64,000 bases of DNA, taken from G963663365 sp963663365. GTDB lineage: Bacteria; Hinthialibacterota; Hinthialibacteria; Hinthialibacterales; G963663365. Each line of letters starts with the position of its first letter. Positions within the stretch are counted from its first letter, which is position 1. A program made the translations under genes and the position numbers. Where the stretch lies: positions 744,001 through 808,000 of the forward strand of contig CAXXIH010000003.1 in NCBI GenBank assembly GCA_963663365.2. Reading direction: 5' to 3'. Shown here one piece after another: positions 18,838 to 27,661 of this stretch. The notes under the pieces are model-generated. The model made no database searches. It saw nothing but the letters and a program-made list of their open reading frames with translations, and was not told the origin of the DNA.

Positions 18838-19830
18838 ATGGCAGATAAGAAACAACCGACACGCCGTGAATTTTTATGTCAGGCCGCCGCGGGTATTGCA
18901 TTAGCCGGGACAATTCCGAGTTGGAGCGCGGGAACAGGCCAAGTGCCGTTGCGGCCCCTGGGCAAAACGGGTGAGAAAGTATCGCTGATGTGCCTGGGCG
19001 GTTTTCATATCGGCAGCATTAAAGATGACCAAGAGTCGATTGCCTTTATTCGCCAGGCTATCGACATGGGCGTGACGTTTATGGATAACGCTTGGGAATA
19101 CCACAACGGGCGTTCCGAGGAGTTAATGGGCCGGGCATTGCAGGACGGGTACCGTGAGAAAGTGTTTTTAATGACCAAGCATCACGGGCGGGATAAAAAG
19201 ACGGCCTTGAAGCATTTGGATGACAGCCTGCGACGGTTTAAGACCGATACCATCGATTTATGGCAGTTCCATGAGGTGGTTTATCAAGACGACCCGGAGA
19301 TGATTTTTGCGGCGGGCGGCGGGATCGAAGCCGCCGAGGAAGCGAAAAAAGCGGGCAAGGTGCGCTATATCGGTTTCACGGGACATAAAGACCCCATGAT
19401 CCACCTCAAGATGCTGGCTTACGATTATGATTGGGATGCAACGCAGATGCCGCTCAATGTTTTAGATCCCCACTACCAGAGTTTTGAAAAACATGTTTTG
19501 CCAATCTGCCTCAAACGTGGAATCGGCGTGATCGGCATGAAAAGCCTGGCGGGTGGACGGCTGCTGAATGCCGGTGTGGTCACGGCCGCGGAGGCGATCC
19601 GTTACGCGATGAGCCTTCCGGTGGCTTCGGTCGTCTCCGGCGTGATGACCTTGGAGCACCTGAAAGCCAATGCCAAGGTGGCTCAGGAGTTTGAGCCCTA
19701 CAGCGAAACAGAAACCGCAGCGCTTTTGGCCCGGACCGAAGAAGCGGCCCAGGAGGGTAAATACGAACTCTTTAAGTCAACCAATGCGTACGATGGGCCG
19801 GTAGGCCGGGCTTTGCATGGTGTGGGCTAA
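18838..19830 (+). CDS. Tat-exported aldo/keto reductase
   Basis: This is a 330-residue NAD(P)H-dependent aldo/keto reductase. A twin-arginine signal (TRREFLCQAAAGIALAG) precedes the barrel, meaning that it is folded with cofactor before export. Barrel marks are RPLGKTGEKVSLMCLGGFH, the catalytic region FMDNAWEYHNGRSEELMG, LMTKHHGRDKKTAL and DLWQFHEV. The chosen ATG 18838 has an AGGAGCAGGA ribosome region; an upstream in-frame ATG at 18817 is less likely. The intergenic region shared with the DUF4091 gene is AT-rich and contains TTGACT (18665) and two TTGTATG copies 17 bases apart. The substrate is unknown. Confidence 0.88.
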   Translation: MADKKQPTRREFLCQAAAGIALAGTIPSWSAGTGQVPLRPLGKTGEKVSLMCLGGFHIGSIKDDQESIAFIRQAIDMGVTFMDNAWEYHNGRSEELMGRALQDGYREKVFLMTKHHGRDKKTALKHLDDSLRRFKTDTIDLWQFHEVVYQDDPEMIFAAGGGIEAAEEAKKAGKVRYIGFTGHKDPMIHLKMLAYDYDWDATQMPLNVLDPHYQSFEKHVLPICLKRGIGVIGMKSLAGGRLLNAGVVTAAEAIRYAMSLPVASVVSGVMTLEHLKANAKVAQEFEPYSETETAALLARTEEAAQEGKYELFKSTNAYDGPVGRALHGVG

Positions 19831-19960
19831 GAATCGTAAGTCCTATTTTTTGAGCGGATTAACTATTGCTCGGGATTTTGAGATCATCGAAATCTCCTTA
19901 ATTATGGGGAGACAGCGGCGGATACCCCTGTTTCTAACGTACTGCAAACGTGTTCACCGC

Positions 19961-19989
19961 TTGACGTTGCGGCGGGGCGTCCATAAACT
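19961..19989 (+). promoter_or_regulatory. Candidate sigma-70 promoter of the phoH operon
   Basis: TTGACG at 19961-19966 is followed after exactly 17 bases by TAAACT at 19984-19989. The -35 match is 5 of 6 and the -10 match 4 of 6. It is the best promoter-like pair before the phoH cluster. Confidence 0.5.
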
Positions 19990-20009
19990 TTGATTGAGCA
20001 AAGTAGTCC

Positions 20010-20032
20010 GGTCCCTGGATGAGATAGGGACC
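20010..20032 (+). other. Hairpin in predicted phoH leader
   Basis: GGTCCCT (20010-20016) and AGGGACC (20026-20032) form a perfect seven-base stem with a nine-base loop, about 14 bases after the predicted transcription start. There is no T-run, so it is not a standard terminator; it may stabilise the message. Confidence 0.4.
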
Positions 20033-20264
20033 GTATCTGGAGAAGAACAAGCAGTTTGATAACCATTTTGGATACTGCCCGTATTGGTTCTCCGGTTTTT
20101 CATTTCACATTGGTACGCTCACCTTATGCGAGCCGTATGTCGGCTGGTGCCTTCATTGCATCCCATAGACTACGTCCGTTTCGAGGATTGAGTTGTTTGA
20201 ATTGCGGCAACTTTTCGCGGATTGGGCAATTGCAGAAAGTTGACGCCCGAATGAGTAAAGATTT

Positions 20265-21254
20265 ATGAGTACGGCATTACCATCGGTCACGACACATATC
20301 ATCAAACTCCTGAATCAAGGCGAAATGTTGGCTCTTTTGGGCTCACGCGATGAGAATCTACGGATCATCGAAGATGGCTCGGAAGCCAAGATCGTGGTTC
20401 GTGGAGATGATATCACCATCAGCGGACACTATGCCGAGGTTAACCGTGTATCGCGTTTATTTGAGGAATTGCTTTCTTATTTACGGCGAGGCGAGAGTCT
20501 GAATCGGACCACGGTGCGCTATCTGGTCAATCTGGCCCGGGAAGAAACGGCAGACGCCGTATCCGAAGTTTTAGGCCCTTCCCCAATTCCTCTGCGTGGC
20601 CGTAAAGGACCGATTCGCCCCCGGACACGTGGGCAAAGCAATTATCTTCAAGCGATTTCCCGCAACGATATTGTGTTCGGTATTGGTCCGGCGGGTACGG
20701 GTAAGACTTATTTGGCTGTTGCCGTGGCCGCTTCGGCATTGGAGCGGAAAAAAGTCGAGCGTTTGGTTTTGGCCAGGCCGGCGGTTGAGGCCGGTGAGAG
20801 CCTCGGATTTTTGCCCGGCGATTTGCAGGCCAAAGTAGATCCGTATTTGAGACCTCTTTACGATGCGCTTTATGACATTATCGGAGCCGAGCAAACCCGG
20901 ACGCTGTTAGAGCGAGGAACTGTGGAAATCGCGCCGTTGGCCTATATGCGTGGACGTACATTGAATGGCTCGTATGTGATCCTGGATGAAGCCCAGAATA
21001 CGACGACCGCTCAGATGAAAATGTTTTTAACGCGTCTGGGAGCCGATTCGAAAGCGGTAATTACGGGCGATATTACTCAAATCGACCTTCCCGCAAACCG
21101 GAAGAGTGGATTGGTGACAGCCGAAAGCATCCTCAAAGATGTCAAAGGGATCGGTTTCGTCCACTTCGATAAGTCCGATGTTGTACGCCATCCTCTCGTG
21201 CAACAGATTGTTGAAGCCTACGGCCAATCGGACTCAAACGGGGATAAGGATTAG
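20265..21254 (+). CDS. phoH: PhoH-like ATPase
   Basis: This is a 329-residue PhoH/YbeZ-type P-loop ATPase. An N-terminal KH-like region (INQGEMLALLGSRDENL type) precedes the ATPase core with Walker A GPAGTGKTYLAVAVA, RPAVEAGESLGFLPGD, Walker B SYVILDEAQNTTTAQMKMFL and the sensor region KAVITGDITQIDLP. The protein usually works with YbeY in RNA maturation and ribosome quality control. It is the first gene of a four-gene cluster in conserved order. Its ATG has no strong ribosome site and overlaps the TGA of an upstream short frame. Confidence 0.93.
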   Translation: MSTALPSVTTHIIKLLNQGEMLALLGSRDENLRIIEDGSEAKIVVRGDDITISGHYAEVNRVSRLFEELLSYLRRGESLNRTTVRYLVNLAREETADAVSEVLGPSPIPLRGRKGPIRPRTRGQSNYLQAISRNDIVFGIGPAGTGKTYLAVAVAASALERKKVERLVLARPAVEAGESLGFLPGDLQAKVDPYLRPLYDALYDIIGAEQTRTLLERGTVEIAPLAYMRGRTLNGSYVILDEAQNTTTAQMKMFLTRLGADSKAVITGDITQIDLPANRKSGLVTAESILKDVKGIGFVHFDKSDVVRHPLVQQIVEAYGQSDSNGDKD

Positions 21255-21265
21255 GCGGCAGGCAC

Positions 21266-23761
21266 ATGAAATGGTGGTCGCATTTTAAGCGGCGCTCGAG
21301 GGAGGCTCCTGAGGCAACCGGTGAAGAAGCCCCAGCTCCACGAACGTCGACAGATAAAACCTCCAGCGGGTGGTGGTCGAACAAACGCGGATTAAGGCTT
21401 TTGCAGGCGTTGGCATGCCTTGCGGCGCTTTCCGCTCTTTTCTTCGCTGTGCGTCCTCCGGCGAGCACTTTTATACGTTCGTTTGTCGAAGGAGATACTT
21501 CCGACCGGCTTATCACTGCTGACTTCGATTTTGAGTACTTCGACCCGGTGCTGCGCTCAGAACGGCAACTTCAAGAAGCGGCCAAAGTCGCGCCCATCTT
21601 TAAACGTGATGACAGCCCGATTTTTGAAGCACAACAAAAACTAAAGGATCTTCGGGAACAGATACCCGATATTGAAACCGCAATTAACGAACAGGATATC
21701 CAGACCGTATCGGACATTTTGCAGAATTTGGATATCAAACTTGAGAACAAGCAGCATGCGTATGTTGTTGCGGATATCACCGATTACCCAAAAAGCGTAT
21801 ATGAAAGCCTGATTTACTATCGTAACAACACGAGATTTTGGGAAATATTGACATCAATTCTTCAAGATATTCAAAGCCATGGTTTGGTCGAAGACATTAA
21901 CTTGGTTGAAAAACCACAACGAACCGCGCGCGAATTATTGGAACTCGATCCTAATTACACGCTGGGATATACCATTCTTGATGATGACGGAAACGAGAAT
22001 CGGATTCTCAATATCTCCGGGCTGTACGATTTTCAAAAGATGGATGCGGCCATCGATAAGACTCTGCAAAAGGATTATCCCACCAACCAAGCCTCTCAAG
22101 AAAACCTGGCTCGAAGAGAATTAGGACGCCTCCTAATTCTTGCCTTGATGGACCGTCCGACGTTGGTCTATTTGGATCACCGTACGGAAATGGCGCGCCG
22201 CCAGGCGCGGGAGGATGTGCCTGAAGTGCGGGTTCAGGTCAACCGCTATGATACGATTATCGGTAAGAGTCAGCGCATCGACCGGGTTACGGCTCTCAAA
22301 CTCAAGGCCTATCAGGAGCGATCTAAACTTTCGTGGCAGGCGGAAGTCGGATGCCTCCTGCTGGCGTTATTGCCGCTTTCGGGCATGTTGCTTTATGTCC
22401 GGCGGTATCACCCCTCAGTATTTGCCTCGCCCCGTCAGCTGGCGGTTTTGTTGGGCGCATTGGCGATTTTGGTGGCCATGGCTCGAATCGCCGCTTATGG
22501 AAGCCGATTGAATCCGAATCTCGAACAGTTGGGCATTGCCGTTCCGGCGGGTGCTTTGGGATTGGTGGTCACGATTCTGGTAAGCGGCCGTCTGGCCGTG
22601 ATCTTTGTTGCCACGGGTGCGCTCTTTATCGGTCTGATTTTTGGCGCGGGCTCCGGCGAATTTGCCCTGGATTCATCATTGGTCGCTTTTTGGACCGGAC
22701 TAATTGCAATTTTAACGGTGCGGCGCGTAAAACGCCGTTCGGATCTTTACCGCGCGGGCTTGGCTGTTGCCGGTGTGGCCTGCCTGTTCGTATGCGGATT
22801 CCGGCTTATGCAGAGCAGCCTCAATCAAGATCCGGAAGTGCTCTGGCAACAGTTGCGGTGGGGATTGACCTGGGGTGTTCTTAACGGCGCTCTCTCTTCG
22901 ATTTTATCGATTGCTTTATTGCCTATCCTGGAAGACCTGCTTGGGGTTATTACCGACATTAAATTGCTTGAACTGAGCCGAAAGACAGAACTCCTGCAGC
23001 GCCTCGAACGAGAAGCGCCCGGGTCTTATCAACATACAATGGCAGTGGCTACATTAGCGGAATCGGCGGCAGAAGTTATCGGGGCCGATTCGCTATTGAC
23101 GCGTGTGGGCACCTATTATCACGACATCGGCAAGATGCTCAAACCAGAGTATTTTGTTGAGAATCAAGAGACCGCTGCCGACCGCGCCCGGCATGCCAAA
23201 TTGAAACCACAAATGTCGGTTTTGGTTATCCGCAATCATGTCAAACACGGACTTGAATTAGCAAAAGAATATGGAATTCCTAAAATCATCGCGGATTTCA
23301 TTCCTCAACATCACGGCACAATGCTTTTAAAGTATTTCTATCATCGAATTTTGAAAGATGAGCCTGAGGAACAAATCCGGGAAGACGATTTCCGGTATCC
23401 GGGTCCTAAACCGCGCCGGAAAGAGACCGCTATCGTTATGATGGCCGATGCCATGGAAGCGGCGGCACGTGTGTTGGAAGATAAAAGTGAGGGTGGAATT
23501 CGGCAGTTTGTACGCGGGATCATCCATGATCGTCTGGAAGATGGACAATTCGATGAATGTAACTTAACGTTGGCCGAATTGCGGACTTTGGAAGACTCGT
23601 TTTGCGATACGTTGCATCATATGATGCATCAACGTATCACTTACCCATCGAGACCAGCGCCGATTCGTGCTGTGGACCGGGAAATTGAAAACGCCAATGA
23701 ACCTGAATCCATGAATTCGGGTGAAAATGGAACAGCATCAAGAGGCGGCGGGCGAATATGA
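21266..23761 (+). CDS. 7TM-HD cyclic-di-AMP phosphodiesterase, PgpH family
   Basis: This is an 831-residue membrane phosphohydrolase. A first membrane segment (LLQALACLAALSALFFAV) is followed by a large extracytoplasmic domain to about residue 360, then seven membrane helices, then a cytosolic HD domain. HD marks include APGSYQHTMAVATLAESAAE, VGTYYHDIGKMLKPEYFVEN (HD near residues 619-620) and IADFIPQHHG. PgpH relatives hydrolyse cyclic di-AMP to pApA. The gene lies 11 bases after phoH and overlaps ybeY by ATGA, so it is part of the same operon. No cyclic di-AMP synthase is visible here. Confidence 0.9.
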   Translation: MKWWSHFKRRSREAPEATGEEAPAPRTSTDKTSSGWWSNKRGLRLLQALACLAALSALFFAVRPPASTFIRSFVEGDTSDRLITADFDFEYFDPVLRSERQLQEAAKVAPIFKRDDSPIFEAQQKLKDLREQIPDIETAINEQDIQTVSDILQNLDIKLENKQHAYVVADITDYPKSVYESLIYYRNNTRFWEILTSILQDIQSHGLVEDINLVEKPQRTARELLELDPNYTLGYTILDDDGNENRILNISGLYDFQKMDAAIDKTLQKDYPTNQASQENLARRELGRLLILALMDRPTLVYLDHRTEMARRQAREDVPEVRVQVNRYDTIIGKSQRIDRVTALKLKAYQERSKLSWQAEVGCLLLALLPLSGMLLYVRRYHPSVFASPRQLAVLLGALAILVAMARIAAYGSRLNPNLEQLGIAVPAGALGLVVTILVSGRLAVIFVATGALFIGLIFGAGSGEFALDSSLVAFWTGLIAILTVRRVKRRSDLYRAGLAVAGVACLFVCGFRLMQSSLNQDPEVLWQQLRWGLTWGVLNGALSSILSIALLPILEDLLGVITDIKLLELSRKTELLQRLEREAPGSYQHTMAVATLAESAAEVIGADSLLTRVGTYYHDIGKMLKPEYFVENQETAADRARHAKLKPQMSVLVIRNHVKHGLELAKEYGIPKIIADFIPQHHGTMLLKYFYHRILKDEPEEQIREDDFRYPGPKPRRKETAIVMMADAMEAAARVLEDKSEGGIRQFVRGIIHDRLEDGQFDECNLTLAELRTLEDSFCDTLHHMMHQRITYPSRPAPIRAVDREIENANEPESMNSGENGTASRGGGRI

Positions 23762-24237
23762 ATCTTGTGGAAATTTGGCCGGAACATAAAGCGGCCGAGG
23801 GACTGGACGATAAACTTGCCGCAGTACTGGTTCAGTTTGGCATTGACAATGCCGAGGTGTCTGTGCGTCTTTGCGATGATGCCGAAATTAAGGAACTTAA
23901 CAAGCAATACCGCAATCTGGATAAACCGACAGACGTATTATCGTTTCCACAGTGTGAGGATGCCTTTGCGGAACTTGATGATCTATCCGATGGCGGCTTG
24001 CCGAACCAGCACTTGGGGGATATCGTAATTTCACTTGAGACTGCAGAGAGGCAAGCGCAGTCTCAAGGACACGACTTAAAGCAAGAAGTCCGAATTTTGG
24101 CATGCCATGGTTTGCTTCATCTATTGGGATTCGATCATGATGGTCCTGAACCTGAGGCATGGGACAAAGCGGAACAAGAACTAATGATCAATGAATGTGA
24201 TATGAGAGGAGGCAAGGCTAGGGACTCAGCGTCATGA
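23758..24237 (+). CDS. ybeY: Endoribonuclease YbeY, rRNA maturation factor
   Basis: This 159-residue zinc-dependent endoribonuclease is needed for 16S rRNA 3-prime maturation. The metal site is intact: His117, His121 and His127 in CHGLLHLLGFDHDGPE. The upstream LNKQYRNLDKPTDVLSFP is the second hallmark. The ATG overlaps the stop of the pgpH gene (ATGA), showing translational coupling. The order phoH, HD phosphohydrolase, ybeY, corC is conserved in many bacteria. Confidence 0.95.
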   Translation: MNLVEIWPEHKAAEGLDDKLAAVLVQFGIDNAEVSVRLCDDAEIKELNKQYRNLDKPTDVLSFPQCEDAFAELDDLSDGGLPNQHLGDIVISLETAERQAQSQGHDLKQEVRILACHGLLHLLGFDHDGPEPEAWDKAEQELMINECDMRGGKARDSAS

Positions 24238-24259
24238 GTCGCCGTGCACTGAAACAACT

Positions 24260-25630
24260 GTGGACGACCCTTCAAGTATGTGGTTTTTAATCATCGGCTC
24301 TATTCTGTTTGCCGTTCTTATCGCCCTTTCCGCTTTCTTTTCGGGCTCGGAAACGGCGCTGACTTCGATGACCAAACTGCGCGTTAAGCGTTTGTTTGGA
24401 GAGGATGGGGGACATTATGCCCGTCTTGAACTTTGGCTTCAGAATCCGCGCCGTTATCTCACAACGATTCTGATTGGCAACAACGTTGTTAATGTCGCCG
24501 CGGCGATATTGGCCTCTGCATTAACCGAAAAACTGCTGTTAATGGTCGATGTTGGGCACGTAGACGCCTTTGCATCCGGACTGGCCTTTTGCGTCGTCAC
24601 TTTCCTGCTTTTAACATTTGGGGAGATTATTCCCAAAAACTACTGTAAAGAACACGCTCCGATGATTGCGCAGAATGCAATCCGTCCGTTGGATGTTCTC
24701 TATCGTTTCCTGCGTCCATTTGTCGTGGTCTTTGTGGGGATTTCCAATTTTGTTATCCGAATCACGGGGGGAGCGGCCATTCACGAAGTCCCGGTGCTTA
24801 CGGAAGATGAAATACGGCATTTAATTGAAGTCAGCGAACGGGAGGGAGTAATTGAGGAAGACGAGCGGGAGATGATCCATAGCATCATCGACTTTGGAGA
24901 TACATTCGTTCAGCAGGTAATGGTCCCTCGTGTTGACATTCACGGCTTGGACATTGAAACGGACGGCGTAGAGGATGCGCGCAAGATGGCCGTCGAGACA
25001 GGTCATTCGCGCCTGCCGGTCTTCAAGCACGATCTGGATGAGATCATCGGCGTTCTTTACGCCAAGGATTTGTTATTAACCAATGGGGACAAAGAGAAAA
25101 AGGAACTTAAGGACCTTGTGCGGCCTAGTATGTACGTGCCCAAAGGCAAACGTGTCAGCGACTTATTGCAGGCCTTTCGGCAAGACCGGACACATATGGC
25201 AATTGTTGTGGATGAATATGGTTGCACCGCAGGTCTTGTGACCATTGAAGATGTGTTAGAGGAGATTGTAGGCGACATTCAAGACGAATACGATTCCGAA
25301 CAGCCACCGTTTCAAGTTTCACCCGACGGAGCCATTATCACCGACGCCAAAGCCGACTTGGATGATTTGGAAGAGGAGTTTGATATCCAATTGCAGCTGC
25401 CTGAAGGCGAATTCGGGACGGTTGGCGGATTTGTAACTTCTTATCTTGGCTATGTTCCACTAACCGGAGAATCGTTTACCTTTGAAAACTATGAGATCAC
25501 CATTCTTGAAGCGGATACTCGCAAAGTAGATCGAGTCAGTATCCATGTTCTGGAGATTCCGCAAGAAAGCGATGAGGATGGTAATCATTCCGAATCTTCC
25601 GGTGCTGAACCATCCCAGCCAACCCAATAG
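24260..25630 (+). CDS. CorC/HlyC-type transporter with DUF21 and CBS domains
   Basis: This is a 456-residue CNNM/CorC-family membrane protein, associated with magnesium or cobalt handling. DUF21 contains FSGSETALTSMTKLRVKRL and LTFGEIIPKNYCKEHAP with about four membrane helices in residues 1-170. Two CBS domains follow (FVQQVMVPRVDIHGLD, then THMAIVVDEYGCTAGLVTIEDVLEEIVGDI). The C-terminal CorC/HlyC domain begins near DGAIITDAKADLDDLEEEF. The start is written at GTG 24260; ATG 24278 is equally possible since neither has a strong ribosome site. The gene lies 22 bases after ybeY, in the usual place for ybeX-like genes. Confidence 0.9.
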   Translation: MDDPSSMWFLIIGSILFAVLIALSAFFSGSETALTSMTKLRVKRLFGEDGGHYARLELWLQNPRRYLTTILIGNNVVNVAAAILASALTEKLLLMVDVGHVDAFASGLAFCVVTFLLLTFGEIIPKNYCKEHAPMIAQNAIRPLDVLYRFLRPFVVVFVGISNFVIRITGGAAIHEVPVLTEDEIRHLIEVSEREGVIEEDEREMIHSIIDFGDTFVQQVMVPRVDIHGLDIETDGVEDARKMAVETGHSRLPVFKHDLDEIIGVLYAKDLLLTNGDKEKKELKDLVRPSMYVPKGKRVSDLLQAFRQDRTHMAIVVDEYGCTAGLVTIEDVLEEIVGDIQDEYDSEQPPFQVSPDGAIITDAKADLDDLEEEFDIQLQLPEGEFGTVGGFVTSYLGYVPLTGESFTFENYEITILEADTRKVDRVSIHVLEIPQESDEDGNHSESSGAEPSQPTQ

Positions 25631-25735
25631 GGCGGCGGTTACCGGGAAGTTAGGAAGTCGTTTGGATAAACTAGGAGCTGATTTCCATAATTTTCAGCTG
25701 AAACGCGAATTCACAGACGATTGGGAGTATTAGCC

Positions 25736-26479
25736 GTGTTTCGTGAACTAAGACGCTTATTTCTTTCCGGGCTCCTTGTTATTGTCCCGCTGGTGACCAC
25801 GTTTTGGGTCGTCGTCGGGGTTTTCAATCTTTTTGACAGCTGGTTTGCGAACTGGTTTCTGCATCTCAAAATTATGCAGAATGTCTATGAATTTCTGAGT
25901 ATTCCGAAGGAAGTCCGCCCTTACGGAGCCGGTTTTATTATGACAATCGGTTCTATCATGGGAATCGGGATACTCACCCGGTACTGGTTTGGCGCAAAAC
26001 TGTTGATTCTGATTGATAATTTTATTCTCTATCTGCCGTTTATCGGTGGTATGTATAAGGCGTTAAAGCAAGTTTCATCGGCCCTTTTTGGAAGCAACCG
26101 CCGTGTCTTCGACAAGGTGGTGTTTTTGGAATACCCCCGCCAAGGCATTTATTCTTTGGGATTTGTCACTCGAGAAGATGTCAAAGTCCCGGCCATCAAA
26201 CCGGAACAACGGCATGAAGTTATGTGTCTGTTCGTTCCGACAACACCAAATCCAACATCCGGTGTTTTTATCATGGCGCCCCGGCACGAGGTTGTTGAAA
26301 CTTCGATCACATCAGAAGAAGCGATGAAAATGGTGATTTCCGCAGGCATGGTGATGCCGGGAGATGAGGAAATCGAGGAGGCTTTGGCAGGGGGAGCAGA
26401 ACTCAAGCAACTGCCGGAAACTCAAATTGAGCCCCAAACCAAGCAGCCTTCAGCTACACAATCTATACAAGATCAATAA
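25736..26479 (+). CDS. DUF502 membrane protein
   Basis: This 247-residue protein begins FRELRRLFLSGLLVIVPLV and has two membrane helices, the second around the YGAGFIMTIGSIMGIGILTRY region. A conserved cytosolic part reads PFIGGMYKALKQVSSALFG, with GVFIMAPRHEVVETSITSEEAMK toward the end. This is the DUF502 arrangement; the molecular function is not established. GTG 25736 is preceded by GGGAG at a good distance and is preferred over TTG 25721. It lies about 105 bases after the corC-type gene on the same strand and may be co-transcribed. The Gln/Pro-rich tail is variable in the family. Confidence 0.85.
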   Translation: MFRELRRLFLSGLLVIVPLVTTFWVVVGVFNLFDSWFANWFLHLKIMQNVYEFLSIPKEVRPYGAGFIMTIGSIMGIGILTRYWFGAKLLILIDNFILYLPFIGGMYKALKQVSSALFGSNRRVFDKVVFLEYPRQGIYSLGFVTREDVKVPAIKPEQRHEVMCLFVPTTPNPTSGVFIMAPRHEVVETSITSEEAMKMVISAGMVMPGDEEIEEALAGGAELKQLPETQIEPQTKQPSATQSIQDQ

Positions 26480-26502
26480 TGAGTTTATGAGAGTATGGAG
26501 GG

Positions 26503-26844
26503 TTACGGCCGCCCTGCTCTTTCACGGGCTCTTTGCGCATCCAATGTGAGTGTCGTCGTGGGGAGTGCGCGCAAGCGTGCTTCCGGTATCTCTTGGCCCG
26601 TATCTTCACAGATTCCGTAGGTACCTTTTTCGATCCGCCCTAAAGCGGCATCGATATCGCGGAGTTTGTTCATTTCGTGTTCGGTCATCCCCAAAAGCAT
26701 TTCCCGCTCAGCGTAATTAGAACTTTGATCGACAAGGTCTCCGTGGCTTGTCACCTCAATGGAGGACCGGTCTTCAGAAATGCTTTTGAGAAGCTCCTCG
26801 CGCTGTTTTAAGAGAATTTCGCGAAATTCTTTCCACTTATTCAC
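26503..26844 (-). CDS. TraR/DksA-family factor with degenerate zinc site
   Basis: This 113-residue protein is of the DksA/TraR type, which binds the RNA polymerase secondary channel and affects transcription with ppGpp. A coiled-coil hairpin (KEFREILLKQREELLKSI and MLLGMTEHEMNKLRDIDAAL) is followed by the globular tip GRIEKGTYGICEDTGQEIPE. Of the four usual zinc cysteines only Cys79 remains; the other positions are Thr82, Thr100 and Ala103. The start is GTG 26844 with AAAGGAG eight bases upstream; a longer in-frame extension is ignored. It converges on the DUF502 gene. Confidence 0.88.
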   Translation of the reverse strand: MNKWKEFREILLKQREELLKSISEDRSSIEVTSHGDLVDQSSNYAEREMLLGMTEHEMNKLRDIDAALGRIEKGTYGICEDTGQEIPEARLRALPTTTLTLDAQRARERAGRP

Positions 26845-27257
26845 GAGTCTCGCTCCTTTCCACGATGAATCCGTGCTGAAATCTGAAGCTGAACAGCCCG
26901 TACTCATAAACAATTGGGTTCTGAGAAGGCGGTACAGTAATGAAGCCGCAGCTCTGGGTCAACCCAGCCCTGCATTCCGGCGTATTAAAAGCCCCCGGTT
27001 CGGTGTACGTTATGTCCTCAAGTCCCCGAAAATACAGAACATAGATTGAGCCGCAGGTCAGAACAGCGAGGCATGGAGCGCTGGTAATTGGCATTGAATT
27101 CTCGTTTGAATGGACCTCAAATTTCGGGCAATACAACGTATTTTATCCGAATTTTGTGCCGCCCGGACTCCAGCCCGGAAATCAGATTCAGTACATTAGA
27201 TGAACCGGCAATGCAAACCGGGGATTCGTTAAGGCGAGGGGTGAGTGTACCTAACAT
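26837..27257 (-). pseudogene. Possible frameshifted gene upstream of TraR/DksA gene
   Basis: Two adjoining minus-strand frames can be read as one broken gene. The first runs from ATG 27257 to TGA 27117 (46 residues, including GLESGRHKIRIKYVVLPEI). The second, in another frame, opens near 27136 and ends at 26837 (99 residues, including FRGLEDITYTEPGAFNT). Joining them near 27120-27135 would give about 140 residues. Neither half has a recognised domain, and the second stop overlaps the GTG of the TraR/DksA gene. It may instead be one real small gene or chance. This is the main content of the 470-base interval to fmdB. Confidence 0.25.
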
Positions 27258-27313
27258 AACTTGAGTTTTTGTAGGTGGATGCGTATATTTCTTTGCCGTG
27301 ACGGAGGTGCTTT

Positions 27314-27544
27314 ATGCCACTTTTTGAATTTGTTTGTTCTACATGTCATTTCAGTTTTGAAGAGCTCTGTACCTCCCGCGAGGAGTCTGTGGTTTGCCCT
27401 GAATGTGGAAGCACCAAAACGGAGAAGGCTTTGTCTGTTTTCGCAGCGCATTGCCCTTCGGAAACGGCCTGTGGCATGCCCTCTGCAGCACGTGAATCCT
27501 GCGCAATGGCGGCGAATGGTTCTTGTGCATGCAGTATGAAATAA
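27314..27544 (+). CDS. FmdB-type zinc ribbon protein
   Basis: This 76-residue protein begins MPLFEFVCSTCHFSFEEL, with CxxC at the start and CPEC at about residues 36-39, forming the zinc ribbon of FmdB-family regulators. The C-terminal tail is unusually rich in cysteine (CPSETACGMPS, SCACSMK). The original FmdB was proposed to regulate formamidase or amidase genes; most relatives have no tested role. A GGAGGTG ribosome site precedes the ATG. It lies upstream of the penicillin-binding protein gene on the same strand, 117 bases apart. Confidence 0.85.
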   Translation: MPLFEFVCSTCHFSFEELCTSREESVVCPECGSTKTEKALSVFAAHCPSETACGMPSAARESCAMAANGSCACSMK

Positions 27545-27661
27545 GCCCGCTATAAAAGCAGCCGGGAGGCATTTTCCACGAAACAGCGTTTTATCGCGTC
27601 GCTCCGGGTTTGTATGATTCGTAGAATTGCGGAAACAAGGTATCATTAACCGGCCTTCATC

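Larger units (their letters stand above)
19831..20264. other. Gene-free leader region before phoH
   Basis: This 434-base stretch has no convincing gene. A 70-codon TTG-initiated frame at 20056-20268 is Arg-rich, lacks a recognisable motif and is probably chance, although its TGA overlaps the phoH ATG. The region holds the promoter and hairpin listed separately, which would give phoH a leader of roughly 270 bases. Confidence 0.5.

Noticed and set aside
20056..20268. A 70-residue TTG-initiated protein before phoH
   Set aside because: The ribosome site is poorly spaced and the Arg-rich composition has no recognisable motif; kept only as a possible coupling frame.
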